The translations under genes and the position numbers were made by a program. The notes beneath the pieces were generated by a model. The model was given only the letters and a program-made list of their open reading frames with translations. It searched no databases and was not told the DNA's origin. This document shows, piece by piece, positions 23,277 through 35,145 of a DNA stretch of 57,160 nt (position 1 is its first letter; each line of letters starts with the position of its first letter). The stretch is from Pilatotrama ljubarskyi (lineage: Eukaryota > Basidiomycota > Agaricomycetes > Polyporales > Polyporaceae). The stretch covers positions 1 to 57,160 of the forward strand of contig MU277691.1 in the NCBI GenBank assembly GCA_022385805.1, in the 5' to 3' direction.

Positions 23277-23559
23277 CACGGCGTTATGGAAAGGAGCTCT
23301 AAGGCCGGGAGACCGATCTGCTGCAGGCCAGGAGCGACCGTGGGGTCGAAAAGGAGCGTGTGGGTAAAAGAGCGTGTGTTGCACGGCGCAGCGGAAAGCA
23401 AGAAGAGGCCGGCGGCGTCGTAGACAACGAAGGCGACGACGAGGACAGTGACGGCAACGACGAGGAGGGGAACAAGAATGAGGAAGACAAGGCACAGCGC
23501 ACACCGACCGCCTCTATGCGCAACAGGCGCTCGTCGCCATCGTAATTATGTAAGCTCAT
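23277..23559 (-). pseudogene. Small single-pass membrane protein gene with an apparent frame break
   Basis: The ATG at 23559 opens MSLHNYDGDERLLRIEAVGV with coding-like codon use. Near 23495-23510 this frame turns into an implausible Ser/Pro run. Another frame, open from just before that point to a TGA at 23277-23279, encodes RCALCLVFLILVPLLVVAV and a membrane helix continuing TVLVVAFVVYDAAGLFLLS. In that frame wobble positions are mostly C or T, as in real genes here. No intron fits the gap. One missing base would join the two parts into a protein of about 94 aa. It may be a sequencing error, a true lesion or recoding. The function is unknown. The start is 130 bp from the divergent WD40 gene. 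Confidence 0.5.
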
Positions 23560-23689
23560 AATGTCCCGATCAGGGACCTCGATCAGGAAATTTCAGGTGA
23601 GCGCCGCCGCCCAGCAAGCGCCAAGCGGCTTTCAGAGAGGCACTCGGCCCCGATCCAGGCTCATCATCGTCCTCAACGTCCTGCTCGCC

Positions 23690-25193
23690 ATGTCTCTCGT
23701 CGACGCGCCCTCGTACAAGGCATCATCCACTCCCATCAAGTCAACGACACTGCCAGCAGAGGCATACGTGCTCTCTATCGCGTCCCTGCCGTCGTACTAT
23801 GCCGCATCTGCATCATCGCCCTCAAACGCCATCCACTTCTTCGACAAGGCGCGCCTGCAGAACGTGCAAACGCTTCCGGGCCACGAGTCGTCAATCACGA
23901 CGTTGAGATATGTTCCGAACGTCGCAAACGCGGTCACCCATGCGCTCCTCTCGTCGGGCAAAGATGGAACGGTGAAAGTATGGGACGAGCGCTCCGGATC
24001 CGTCGCACTGCGCAGTGAGCACCAGCCCTGTCACCCTCCATAATGCGTGGCTAAAACTCAATGCGAGAACGCGATCTATGATTGTGAACAGTGACTGCAT
24101 CGGCGGCAGGGACCGCTCGTGGACTACTTTCCTGCGATGTGTCTGCCGATGGGATGACCATCGCGGCTGGCACCGAACTCCAAGGCGACGATGCCTCGAT
24201 TTTGTACTGGTACATGCCCGGCATCAGTATGCATATATCGCATCCTGACCTCCTTTTCAGGGATCCTCGTAATCCGGCAGCACCGCTGCGCGTCCATAGC
24301 TCTACGCATTCGGACGACATCACAGCGCTGCATTTCTTCCGCCCCACATCATCATCTATGCCGCATACAGGGAACTTGCTGCTCTCGGCTTCATCGGACG
24401 GTTTGATTTGTACCTCCAACGCGGACGAGGTAGATGAAGATGAGGCCGGCGTACATGTTGGGAACTGGGGGTGCAGCATCGCGCAAGCCGGTTGGCTGCA
24501 CGACCGTGCGGGCCGACCAGCTGCATGGGCTTCCAGCGACATGGAGACGTTCAGTGTCTGGACTACAGAGGTTCGAGAAGCGTCTCGGCCACCGTGCCAC
24601 CGTGCTTTTAGCAACTGACCCTTGGACGCGTCGTGCTGCAGCTGGACCGTGTTCAAGACGCCGACATCCGACAGCCGTCGGTACACAGGCAAGATCTCAC
24701 CTGGGTCACCGACTATCTGATCGGGTGCCATAATGCATCCAACCCTATCGGCGATGCAGACAACGATCTGTGCCTCTTTGCCGGCTCGAATGAGTGCGTC
24801 CACTCTTAGGAGCTCCCTGTGTGCAGACTCCTGACTCACATTAACTTCGCTCAGGGGCGATGTCGCGCTCATTACACGGCCCACGTTTTCGGATCGAAGT
24901 GTACCTTGGCTCTTACACCGTACCTGGACCGGCGGACACGTCGGCGTCGTCCGCGCCGCGTTATGGGACGAGAGGGTAAGGGACCAGTGCCTGGCTCGAT
25001 TGGATGGCTAATTGAGTTGTCTCAGAATAACGTGTTGTTGACGGGCGGGGAAGACTCTAAGCTGAATGTTTGGACGGCACAGCAACCTGAGACCATAACG
25101 TCCCCTGGAAAGCCCAAACGCGGGAATGACATGGACCCCATGGACGTCGATGAGGATGGCGACATCTCATCCCGCAAGAGAAGACGCGCTTGA
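23690..25193 (+). CDS. WD40-repeat protein, WDR89-like
   Basis: The ATG at 23690 begins MSLVDAPSYKASSTPIKS. Repeats visible across exons: LPGHESSITTLRYVP with LLSSGKDGTVKVWDERSGSV; LLSCDVSADGMTIAAGTELQ with ASILYWDPRNP; STHSDDITALHFF with LLLSASSDGLICTSNADEVD; and near the end TWTGGHVGVVRAALWDE with NNVLLTGGEDSKLNVWTAQQ. The layout of about six repeats with an intervening DYLIGCHNASNP segment matches the WDR89 family, whose role is poorly known. The tail is acidic then basic (DEDGDISSRKRRRA), possibly nuclear. Five short introns with GT-AG borders restore the frame, including one that splits the Trp codon of ILYW. Confidence 0.85.
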
Positions 25194-25343
25194 TCTCCGC
25201 GTTGAGGTCCGGAGTCAGGAGGAACTAGCGGAACAAAAGCACTATACTGTCTTTATGAAGATACATACGGTAATTTACATCAAACCTGCTTGCGATTCAC
25301 GTTAGTGTGTGTCGATCCACCACAACGCCTGACTTCTGCTGCA

Positions 25344-27568
25344 CTACATCCTGAAGACGCCGAAGCCCTTGCCATCCCCGTCCCATGTAGTGGCTGCCGC
25401 ACGCCCCAACGCGCCTTTTCCTCCACGCTCGCGAGCGGCCAATCCCAACGCAAGGCCGACGGTATCTCTAGTGTCCGTCGGCTTGATGATGCCATCGTCC
25501 CAGAGACGTGCTGACGCGTACAGCGCAGTGGACTGCTCCTCGATCTCCGCCTTGAGGCTGCTGTGTTTCGTCGGATCCCTGGAAGACAGCACATGTAAGC
25601 TACGGCTCGTCTGGGCGCACAAAGCGTGTTGCATACTTTGACACAGTCGTCATGACTTGCGACAGCTGGCCAGGCCCCATGACAGATACTTTGGCGTTCT
25701 GAAAGGTGGGTCAATACGCACAGTTCGGGTGAGCAGGATGAGGTGTACACGTACCGGCCACATCCAGAGGAATCTGGGCGAATACGCACGACCGCACATG
25801 CCTATACGATGCATGAGCATCTAAAGCTCCCTCTCGCCAGCTTAACTTACCGTAGTTGCCCGCGCCGTAGCTCCCTCCGACGATGACCGTCAGCTTGGGT
25901 ACGTCCGCGCATGCGACCGCGCGGACCATTTTCGCACCGTCTTTCGCGATGCCACCCTTTTCCGCCTTCGAGCCGACCATGTAGCCGGTGACGTTGACGA
26001 GGAAGAGCAAGGGAATCTGCCGCTGCGAGCACAGCTCAATGAAGTGCGTCGCCTTCAGAGCAGACTGGGAGAACAGAATGCCATTGTTCGCTACGATACC
26101 GACTGGGTAGCCGTGGATGTGGGCGAAGCCCTGTCAAGATGTTAGAAAGACTTGATCGCTAGGTGAAGAAAGAATGTGCCTACAGTGACGATCGTTGTGC
26201 CATATTCCTTCTTGAACTCACGGAAGCGGCTGCCGTCGACTATCCTTGCAATCACGTCCCGCATGTCGAACGCCTGACGGAGGTCGGTGCCGACGATTCC
26301 ATGCAACTCTGATGCGGGGTACAAGGGTTCCTCCGGGACAGCTGGCGGCTACTCCGACCTTCAGTACTGTGCAAGCTGGGTATGGCGCGAGGAACACTCA
26401 CGGGAACTTCTCGCCCTCCCGCCTTACCAAGGTCGCTGACAATCCCTCGCGCGATAGCAATAGCATGCTCGTCATCCCTCGCGAGGTGGTCAGTGACACC
26501 GCTCTCTGAGGAGTGCATCTGACCGCCTCCAAGCGTCTCCTCATCCACTTCCTCACCGGTAGCAGCCTTGACAAGGGGCGGACCTGCTAGGAATATGCGT
26601 CCCTGTTCTCGTACGATGATATTCTCATCGGCCATGGCGGGTACGTAGGCACCACCTGTAAGATTGGTCTTTGGACGTGTGCTGGGTGTCCGATATGACT
26701 GTTCGTACCTGCGACGGAGATACCATGGACAATAGCAATCTGTGGGATACCCAAGGCAGACATCTGTGCCATATTGTAGAATATACGCCCGAAGTGCTCC
26801 TTATCCGGGAAGACCTGCGCTTGCTTGTCAGCCAGACGGTGTCACTTCGTAGGTGAATTCTCTCACGTTCGCCTGGTGCGGCAGGGCAGCACCTCCTGAT
26901 TCGACTGGGTTGGGACTGCACTCAGCCAGGCTCCCGTACGAGCGGTCGAGAGTACGCACCGACGTAGACGCAAGGTAAACCATGCTCTCGGGCGACCTCC
27001 TGAGCACGGATATGCTTCTTGACCTGCATATCGTCTTGTTCAGCATAATCCTCGACCGCGAGCTCTTCTGGCACGCACCGTGAGTGGGTAGTAGGAGCCG
27101 CCCTTCACGGTGGCATCGTTCACCACTACCACACACTCCCGGCCTGATATGCGCCCAATGCCAGTGATGATACCGGCTGCCGGAACGTCCTCGGTGTAGA
27201 CCTCATGCGCTGCCAACGGAGAGAGCTCAAGGAAAGGCGTATGGGGATCTAGCAACAAGGCCAATCTGGCACGGATCTGAGTTCTCTGTTTGTGTGTAAA
27301 CTGTGACGACCTCCACAGACCTTTCGCGGGGTAGCTTCTTGCCCTTGCTCCTCATCCGCTCTGCTGCCTTCGGACCGCCGCCCTGTCTGACCTTTGCGAG
27401 CTTGGCCTCCAGGTCCGCAACTAGAGCATCCATGGACTCGGCTTTGGCCCTGAACTCCGGGGATGTCGTCGAAATGAGTGAGGGGAGGACAGAGGGATGG
27501 TAAGACCTCCTCCCGCTCGCGGCCAAACTCCTCTGCGCAATTCGGATGGAGCGCGTCGCGAACCGCAT
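25344..27568 (-). CDS. Methylcrotonoyl-CoA carboxylase beta subunit, mitochondrial
   Basis: This carboxyltransferase subunit carboxylates 3-methylcrotonyl-CoA in leucine breakdown in mitochondria. The ATG at 27568 starts a targeting-like sequence ([20 protein letters not shown]). Following blocks are typical: [149 protein letters not shown] and [20 protein letters not shown]. It ends in FGVFRM, the common C-terminus of the family. The gene has many short introns. It is divergent from PRP31 and has a TATA box about 80 bp upstream. The alpha subunit is not in the window. Confidence 0.95.
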
Positions 27569-28021
27569 ATTGGGCGGCGTTATTACGCTCGACGGTAAAT
27601 GAGACGGTGAGGACGATGTGGACGACGTCCAAGCCTAAGGGGAGGGGGTTATATGCTCGGCCGTCCGGAACATGGACGCGGTGGCGAGCCCGGACGGTCA
27701 GCTGAGCAGACGCGACCTTGCGCGCCTGTCTCTTCCCCGCATTTCTCGAAGCGATGACATCTTCACGTCCGCTGCACTCGACGCTCGTCCACCTCTGCCC
27801 TCGGAGTATTCTTCCCTCAGCGGAACGACGCATTCATTGTACCCTCATGGCGCCGAAGCAGACCCATTCTCGAGAGCCTGTAGCGTTGAAGTCAACTCGA
27901 ATGCGGAGCAAAGTGATCGGGAACACCTAACGTATGGTTACGGAATAGGAAGGAGACGTATTGTCCGCAATAACAAGCGCTTACACAACCGTAACCTTTC
28001 TGCTTGACATCCACCTCCGCT
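27569..28021. promoter_or_regulatory. Divergent promoter region of MCC beta and PRP31
   Basis: 453 bp between divergent start codons. Apart from the TATA-like site at 27648-27657 no element stands out, and no gene is visible. Confidence 0.4.
27648..27657 (-). promoter_or_regulatory. TATA box of the MCC beta gene
   Basis: GCATATAACC on the minus strand lies about 80-90 bp upstream of the ATG at 27568. Confidence 0.35.
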
Positions 28022-30094
28022 ATGAGCTCCCTTGCCGACGAACTGCTTGCCGATCTCGAGGGTCTCTCTGAAGGAGAAGGTGACTATGAGGAGAATGAAG
28101 AGCAAAAGCAAGAACAGTCCGAGGCAAGCGGGTCGTCCTCAGTAGCCGGCACCAAGCGCAAGGCATCAGGGTCAGACGACGAGATGTCAGATGTTGAGGG
28201 TGGCGAAGGGGTTGAAGGAGGCGAGGAGGAGGAGAGAGCAGTTGGTAGTTTGGTGTTGGAAGGTGGCATAAAACCTGCTGAAGAACTTGATGCGGAGGAG
28301 GTGCAGCGCATGGAGCTGAGCAAGGTAGACGACGTACGGAAGGTGGCCAAATTGGAGGGGAGCAAGCGCATGAACGATATCCTGAAGGTCAGTGTCTAGC
28401 GTACATCGATGTGCTATACTGCTGACAGCGTTGCAGGAAATCGAGAAATACCAGGCCAACCCTAGCACGCCGGAGCAAATGGCCATGCCCACTCACTCGA
28501 ACCCGGAGTACAACCTCATCGTCCAAGCCAACAACCTGTCAGTTGACGTTGACAATGAAATCATGGTCGTCCACAAGGTATGTATCGTTCATATCATGTC
28601 CTCCCTACATGAGTCTAATGAACACTATAAGTTCATACGCGACCACTATTCCCCCAAATTCCCGGAGCTTGAGCAACTGGTCACGGACCCTCAGATGTAC
28701 ATCCGCAGCGTCAGAGCGCTGGCAAACTCAGAGGACCCGACGAAGGTCAACCTCCAAGGCATCCTCCCCCCTGCCATCATCATGAGTGTGCTCGTTACCG
28801 CCACTACGACCTCCGGCCAGCCTCTGCCGGACGCCGAATGGAAGGCTGTCGAACGGGCTTGCGACCTTGCCGACCGTCTAGAGGAGGCCCGGAAGAAGGT
28901 ATGCGTCCTGTCAGAATTTGATCAGGCTTGTATACTGAACGGACGCCAGATCTTCATGTACGTCAGCTCACGAATGAATATTCTTGCTCCCAACCTATCC
29001 GCTATCGTCGGTACCACCACAGCTGCGAAACTGCTCGGTGTTGCGGGTGGCTTGTCTGGTATCGCCAAGATGCCGGCGTGTAACGTCTACGTGGGTATAC
29101 GTCCTATCACGCGGAATAACTAGCGTACTGACCGCCTGATACAGCTTCTCGGAGCCCAGAGGAAGATTGCTGCCGGCTTCTCATCAATCATGCAAAGAAG
29201 GCATACAGGCTTCGTGTTTCAGTCCGAGCTGGTGCAACAGACGCCGCCCGAGTATCGCATGAAGGTGCAACGCACGGTCGGCGCAAAGTGTGCCTTGGCG
29301 GCGCGGATGGACCTGGAGCGTCAACGACGGGATGGTGCGTTCTCTCTTGGATCGAAATGCCACCGGTCATGCTCATAGGCGGCCTTCAGGTTCGTACGGG
29401 CAGCAGCTCCGAGAGAAGATCGAGAAGCATATCGACCGACTCGCAGCCCCACCTCCGACTAAGATTGTCAAGCCTCTACCCATCCCGAATGATGGCCCGA
29501 AGAAGCGGCGTGGTGGTAAACGGTGAGTGGATATCATAGCTCTTGAGTGCGGTGTCCCTGAGAAGTACACTCGCAGGGCGAGGAAAGCCAAGGAGGCGTA
29601 CGCACAGACGGAGCTGCGCAAGTTGCAGAACCGTATGGCCTTCGGAGAGCCAGAGGAGGAGGTCGGCGCGTTCGACCAGACGAAGGGTCTGGGCATGATC
29701 GGCACCGGCAAGGTGCGGGCAGGCGTCGGCGAGGCAAAGAGTCGCGGTACGTCTCCTACTTGACAGCGCCTTGGATCGTGGTGGTTCCTGTTCTGACCGT
29801 CCTCTTAGCGAAATTGTCGAAGGCGAACAAGCTGCGTGTCGCCGCGTTGACGAAGGCTGCACAGAGCGGCACGGCGACGTCAGGCACGGCAACCTCGCTG
29901 ATTGTCACGCCTGTGCAAGGTGCGTTGGATTATTGTGCAGTGTACTTTGGGCTTTACTCATGGGGTGCACCGCAGGCTTCGAGTTGACCAATCGTGCTGC
30001 GGCTGCGCAGCGTGTGAAGGAGGCCAACGAGCGTTGGTTCTCGAGTGGCACTTTCTCCTTTGTCGGGCAGAAGGGCACTAGCACTCAGAAGTAG
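28022..30094 (+). CDS. PRP31: U4/U6 snRNP protein PRP31
   Basis: PRP31 binds U4 snRNA and the 15.5K protein and is needed for tri-snRNP assembly in the nucleus. The chosen ATG at 28022 gives [20 protein letters not shown], the conserved N-terminus. An acidic linker follows, then [40 protein letters not shown], the NOP domain ([80 protein letters not shown]) and the PRP31 C-terminal domain ([45 protein letters not shown]). It ends [20 protein letters not shown]. Eight or so introns of about 50-60 nt were followed with the frame maintained. Confidence 0.95.
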
Positions 30095-30230
30095 ACGGAC
30101 CGTACTTAACACTGGAGTATTTGTGTCCTGACGATGAGGATGTATAAATCGATGCGACTACGATATGCGGATGTGGTGATAGTAATACAGGCGTGAAACG
30201 AAAGCAAGGAAAGGCACTACTACGCTACTT

Positions 30231-30275
30231 CAACCCACGAGCCACTCAACCCACGAGCCACTCAACCCACGGGCC
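30231..30275. repeat. 16-bp tandem repeat, 2.6 copies
   Basis: The unit CAACCCACGAGCCACT occurs at 30231-30246 and 30247-30262, then partly at 30263-30275 with one change. It sits directly downstream of the ISU1 stop codon, in its probable 3' UTR. Confidence 0.85.
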
Positions 30276-30278
30276 CCC

Positions 30279-31014
30279 TCAGGCTGACGGTGGGTGTGCT
30301 GTCGCTACCGTCTCACCCGTTGCTGCGCTCTGGGAGACGTCGATGTAGCCGGCTTTCTTCGGGTCGCCGGCCTTGCTGCGCTTGTTCCGATAATCCCGAA
30401 TTGCAGAGCGGATGGCGTCCTCAGCGAGCACTACAGGTATCTAGTCAGTACATGCGACGGGAGCACGAAATGCACAAGCTTACTTGAGCAATGAAGCTTG
30501 ACGGGCGGCAGACACAACTCCTTCGCAATCTCGGTATTCTTGATCTTTTCGGCCTCCTCCAACGACAGCCCCTTCACGCGCTCGGTCATATACGAGCTGG
30601 AAGCAATGGCGCTCCCGCATCCGAACGTCTTGAACTTGACGTCGGAGATGATGCCGTTCTCGTCCACCTTGATTTGCAGCTTCATGACATCTCCACACCT
30701 GGCGACGCGGATAGGGGTCAGCACGACGTCGGCGACGACACAAAGGCAAAAATGAGTTACGTACGCAGGAGCACCGACCAAGCCCGTGCCGACGTTGGGG
30801 TCGTTCTTGGGCAGAGAGCCAACCTGCAGGACAGACCTATGAGTTATCTGATAACAAGCGAAAGTCGAGACTGGTCGAGACATACGTTTCTGGGCTGCTC
30901 GTAGTGCGAGATCACCTTCTCGTGGTATGCACGAGCCAGAACTGGCCTGGCGGCGAGCCTGCTCGCGCGGGGGGAAGCGTTAACGAGAGACTTTGCGATC
31001 GTTGAGCGAAACAT
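30279..31014 (-). CDS. ISU1: Iron-sulfur cluster scaffold protein ISU1
   Basis: ISU1 is the mitochondrial scaffold on which Fe-S clusters are first built by the cysteine desulfurase complex. The ATG at 31014 starts a presequence ([20 protein letters not shown]). The mature protein begins [15 protein letters not shown], then [59 protein letters not shown] and [12 protein letters not shown]. All three conserved cluster-binding Cys residues (in CGDV, FGCGS and LHCS) and the LPPVK chaperone-binding motif are present. The last exon ([18 protein letters not shown]) is followed by a family-atypical tail [20 protein letters not shown]. Three introns interrupt it. It is divergent from GPC1. Confidence 0.96.
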
Positions 31015-31385
31015 GACTGGTCGTGGTGGGAGTCTGAGAGAAACTTGCAGTTGACTCCGGCTGCGATTGCGTCGGCCGTGTATAAGCTCGGCACTCCTCC
31101 TCCAATCCACCCACGTGGAGTCCCCGGCCTAAGGCTGACGGTATTCACGTGGTCCTGTCACAGAGTGTCCTGTCACAGCGCTAGCTCCTTCTCGATCGTC
31201 GTGCGTCAGAGGCTGCTTACGTAATTAAAATGTCCGCGTTTGGGATGCGGTGTATCCGAGTCGTCACTTGTTGCCACTCTGGGCTGCCTGCTCTCAGCGC
31301 GTCGCACATGCGTCCTCTCTCTCCTCTTCCGCTTTGACTCTCATTGTCGCCATTGTCCTCCACCACAACGTTTACGACGACTACC
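31015..31385. promoter_or_regulatory. Divergent promoter region of ISU1 and GPC1
   Basis: 371 bp between divergent start codons, with a C/T-rich leader on the GPC1 side (about 31300-31370). No clear TATA box was found. Confidence 0.4.
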
Positions 31386-33236
31386 ATGGCCCCCGGAACG
31401 CCATCCAGGCCTCCATCCCCGCCGCCTTTACGCAGGCAGGACAGCGGGTCGGGCGTGTTCTCCATCCCGTTCGAACGGTTCAAGCGCGACGACATGTCAG
31501 ACTGGGCCAGCGGATTCACCCTCCTTGGTATGTGGCCGCACTTCTTGGTCATTGGCGTGGTTTGACGCGTCGCGATAGACACAATGGAAACCTACTTCGA
31601 CTCTCACCTCGACCTGCTGCAGCGCAGCCTAGCTAAGACCAGTGACCGCTTGAAGATGCGCGCGGAGGAGACGTTGAACGACCTGAAGAAGGACGTGCTG
31701 AAAGAGCGAGTCTTCAAAGTCATGCCCGCGTCGAGCAATCAATTGGAACGCGAGCTGCAGAGATACAAGCTGAAGGTACGAACGTGCGCCGACTCAGCCA
31801 CCACCGGACCCTGTATCTTATGGATTGGCTCATTTAGGTCTCCCAACGTCTGCTGGCCATAACCGAGACATGGCATTCAGCAAAAGTCATCCGCACCCGC
31901 GAGAAAGTCACGTTCTTCATGGCTGTCATGTCCCTGCTCCTCACTGCCTTACTGTTCGGGATGGCTCCCGAGTATGTTGCCCTATGAGGTCCGCTCCATG
32001 GAGTACAACTGACGTTTATCATGTAGATGGATACATGTTGCATACACCATCCAGGCGGCATATTACCTCCCTCTGCGCGTGTACATGTACAAGAAACGCG
32101 CGTGGCATTACTTCCTCTTCGACTTGTGTTACTATTGCAACGTCCTCGACCTACTCTTCATATGGGCCATGCCAAACAGTCCTGCACTCTTCGTCGCCTG
32201 CTATTGCCTATCTCTGGGGTCGCTGGCCAGTGCCGTTATCACATGGAGAAACAGCCTGGTCTTCCACGATTGGGATAAGGTTACCTCGCTCTTCATACAC
32301 ATCTATCCACCTCTGGTCTTCTCCGTCATCAGGTAAGAGTCATTGCGAGTGGAGCGACCAGATCTGCTCACGGCGTCACTAGGCACTATTATCCTGGCGC
32401 ACATAAGCGTTTCCCAGCACTTCGGGACGTACCTCATCTGCAACCGTTCACCGCGCTTCTGCTGAGTGGAATCATTTGTATGTTATCTCTCTACCCTCTG
32501 CGCGTCTGGCCTCCTGATAATTTCGCCGCTTAGATTTGATCTGGCAACTTCTCTACTGGAAGGTAGAACATCTAACTGTCTCGCTCCCATGCCGCCGGTC
32601 TCACAAGCATACAGTTCGTCCTCATAGATCGACGCGCGAAAGTACAGTCTGGGCAACGGATGACGTCGTTCACCTACCTCCTCAATGACAAGCGCGGTGC
32701 TATCGGCCGCGCACTCGCAAGAGTACCACCCCAATATCGCGAAGTCGCCTTCATGTTCGGACAGCTCGGTATGTTTGTCCGTCGTCGACCGTCTGGCGCC
32801 TCACTCATGTTATGCAGTATATTCTGTCATCACCGAGCTGCCTGCCGTCTTCCTTTTGTATGATAGCGCTTTCTGGAGCTCCGCGTATGTGCTTTTCCTG
32901 TTCGGGGTAAGCGTATGGAATGGAGGAGGCTTCTACATCGAGGTCTTCGGTCGCAAGTAGGTGTTTTTGTTGCTTCCGAAATTGGCCAGAGGAGCTAAAT
33001 TGCGATTCCTTTGCAGATTTGAGCGCGAATTGGAGGCACTTCGCAGGGAGCTTGCCGAGGTGAATGCAAAATCCGAGCGATCAAGCCCAACGCTCGGCCC
33101 GCAGAGCGATGACGACCTCACTGCTATCAATGGGTCCCCGAATCTCTCCCACAAGGCACTTTCACCATCCGTTTCAGAGGTCGAACTGCCTCAGGAGACC
33201 GTCCCGACCCAATCGATGCCTAACGGCTCCGCATGA
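31386..33236 (+). CDS. GPC1: Glycerophosphocholine acyltransferase GPC1 (DUF2838)
   Basis: GPC1 acylates glycerophosphocholine to lysophosphatidylcholine in the ER, in a phosphatidylcholine remodelling path that complements ALE1, encoded about 16 kb away. The ATG at 31386 begins MAPGTPSRPPSPPPLRRQD. A coiled region with amphipathic helices (LQRSLAKTSDRLKMRAEETL) precedes the membrane core: FFMAVMSLLLTALLFGMAPE, YMYKKRAWHYFLFDLCYYCN, LDLLFIWAMPNSPALFVACY, FIHIYPPLVFSVIRHYYP, VYSVITELPAVFLLYDS and FLFGVSVWNGGGFYIEVFGR. The WHYFLFDLCYY and HIYPP blocks are hallmarks of the family. The C-terminus is a coiled, Ser/Pro-rich cytosolic tail. Several short introns separate the membrane blocks. Confidence 0.93.
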
Positions 33237-33785
33237 CATGCCACGTACGCGGGCCTCAACCTACGACGCTTCACGGTTTCCTAGATGTATCACGGACATT
33301 TATGACTGTACTTCATGACCCGGCTTTCTTACTACCACTATCTCCGGCTCCCATACGTACCTCAGGCTCTCGACTCACTCTGCTTTCATGACCATGCTAC
33401 GGGTATAATTCTGATATACGCCTCTCAATGATATACTGTATGGAGCTCTGTTGTAGTTAACCTCCAATCGCGGTATTATATACGACCGCTCATGTGACAT
33501 CACCCGGAAACCTGATAGACTTCCTCACGAAGACCAGCCGATAATTCTACTCGTCGCTGTCTGCGTCCGCACATTCACAGTAGCATGCCTGAAGACTTTC
33601 GTGGACGCCTCCACGTCATAGGGTCGAATCTCGTCCATCGCGTTCCATCCCTGTCCGCGAGAGCGATACCGAGTTCGTGGAGGTCAAGCGCCATGGGCGT
33701 AGCGTAACTGCCATACATGTAGTTCGTTCTAAACGGCAATTGCTTGCGTGAGCATCGAGGTCCTGCGAAGCGTAAGGGGTATGGC
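33237..33785. other. Spacer between convergent 3' ends
   Basis: A/T-richer sequence with TGA/TAT-rich stretches around 33400-33500 that may hold polyadenylation signals. No gene was recognised. Confidence 0.4.
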
Positions 33786-35119
33786 TTACTGATGCATAGG
33801 CCACGGAAAGTCAGTCATGATGCGACACTCCTCGAGCACGGGCACCTTGTGTCTGTGCTTGACCAGGAAGTCAAAGAAGGTGTACCAGCGTTGCTCGTGG
33901 GCGGGCACCTTTGGGTGTCTATGAATTTAACGAAGCCCGGGTGAGCTCGCCGAGCCGGCGGGGCGGCGTAATGTGGACATACCTGACTGAGAGCGATCGA
34001 AAGATCAGCTGCTTGAAGGCGCGGTGAGGTGCCGACGAGGCTACAAAGGGGATACGCCTTGGCTGTCGCATGTGGCGATGTCAACATCGAATTTCGCCGC
34101 ACCTGGCGCCCACTCACCATGCGAGTACGATCCAGGATCAGCCTAAGCAGGTTTGGACACAGGTCGAGGACGGGAAGCTCCTCCTCTTGTTGGATGGGCA
34201 GAGCAATGCCCTTGAGAGACAGAGTCTCGAGTTTTGCACCGTGTGTCCGCAAGAAATCCATCGCATCTCCAGCCTGATCCAGACTGCAGCGGAACTCACG
34301 GAGACGTGGCAGGCTTTCGCACTCTGCTTCAGTTGTATGTCCCAAGGAGAGAAGACTATGACGACGTACCTGATTACGAGGAATACCGAGAACATGCCGG
34401 GGCCTGAATTGTACAGGCTCAAGCACTCCAGCTGCGGCAATGCTGCAGAGCAAACCGGTTGTATCTGCTCGCCATGCCCGCCATGCAGTACGAGATGTCG
34501 CAAGTAGGGGAACCGGAGGAAAGTAGGCGGAGCCACGGCCGTTGACGGTGTGAGGACCTGTGCCGCCCACTCCAGCCGGGCTGTTTGACCCGGCCCAAGG
34601 TGGCTGTCCAGGTCCGGGAGCACCTGGAAGCGCGTATTTACGCGCACGAGCTTGACCAGAGGAACAGATATCCGTGCTTCGAGAGGAACGGGGAGCTTGT
34701 CGTCCACGTAGAGTACGCGGACGAACGAAGCGATGTCTTCTGATGAGTTCACCCGTTCAATGAAGCCGATAATCGCCTTGTTGGAAGCGAAATGGGGCAC
34801 AGAGTACAGATATCTGAGACCTAGACGCTGCATCCATGTTAGCATGGATGTCTCGATCATCAGGTATGGGATGGTTGGAACCCACGTGGAAATGCCTGTT
34901 AACTAGCAGAACAGACCTCCTAGTCCAATTGACCTTCTCCATCGCTGAGAGTTTGACTGATTCATCGTCAAGTTCGAGATAGTCGTATCCGTGAACGTGA
35001 GTCGCATAGCCCAAGATTCGCGACCACAGTTTGTCGGGGAGGTCGGGAAGGGCAGCAGGGTGCGGTCGAACCACGTCGTTCAGCGGAAATTCTATACACG
35101 GCGTCATGCTACGAGGCAT
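33786..35119 (-). CDS. F-box-type protein
   Basis: The ATG at 35119 begins MPRSMTPCIEFPLND. An F-box-like start follows (LPDLPDKLWSRILGYATHV ... SVLLVNRHFH), suggesting a substrate adaptor of an SCF ubiquitin ligase. The remainder is leucine-rich without strict repeats: RLGLRYLYSVPHFASNKAII, FLRFPYLRHLVLHGGHGEQI, LPQLECLSLYNSGPGMF, FLRTHGAKLETLSLKGIALP and LDLCPNLLRLILDRTRM. The last exon ends WYTFFDFLVKHRHKVPVLEE then CRIMTDFPWPMHQ with TAA at 33786-33788. Agaricomycetes carry hundreds of such genes; the substrate is unknown. Not all intron borders were fixed. Confidence 0.75.
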
Positions 35120-35145
35120 CAGTCATGAGTTTTACGGCGGAGTGG

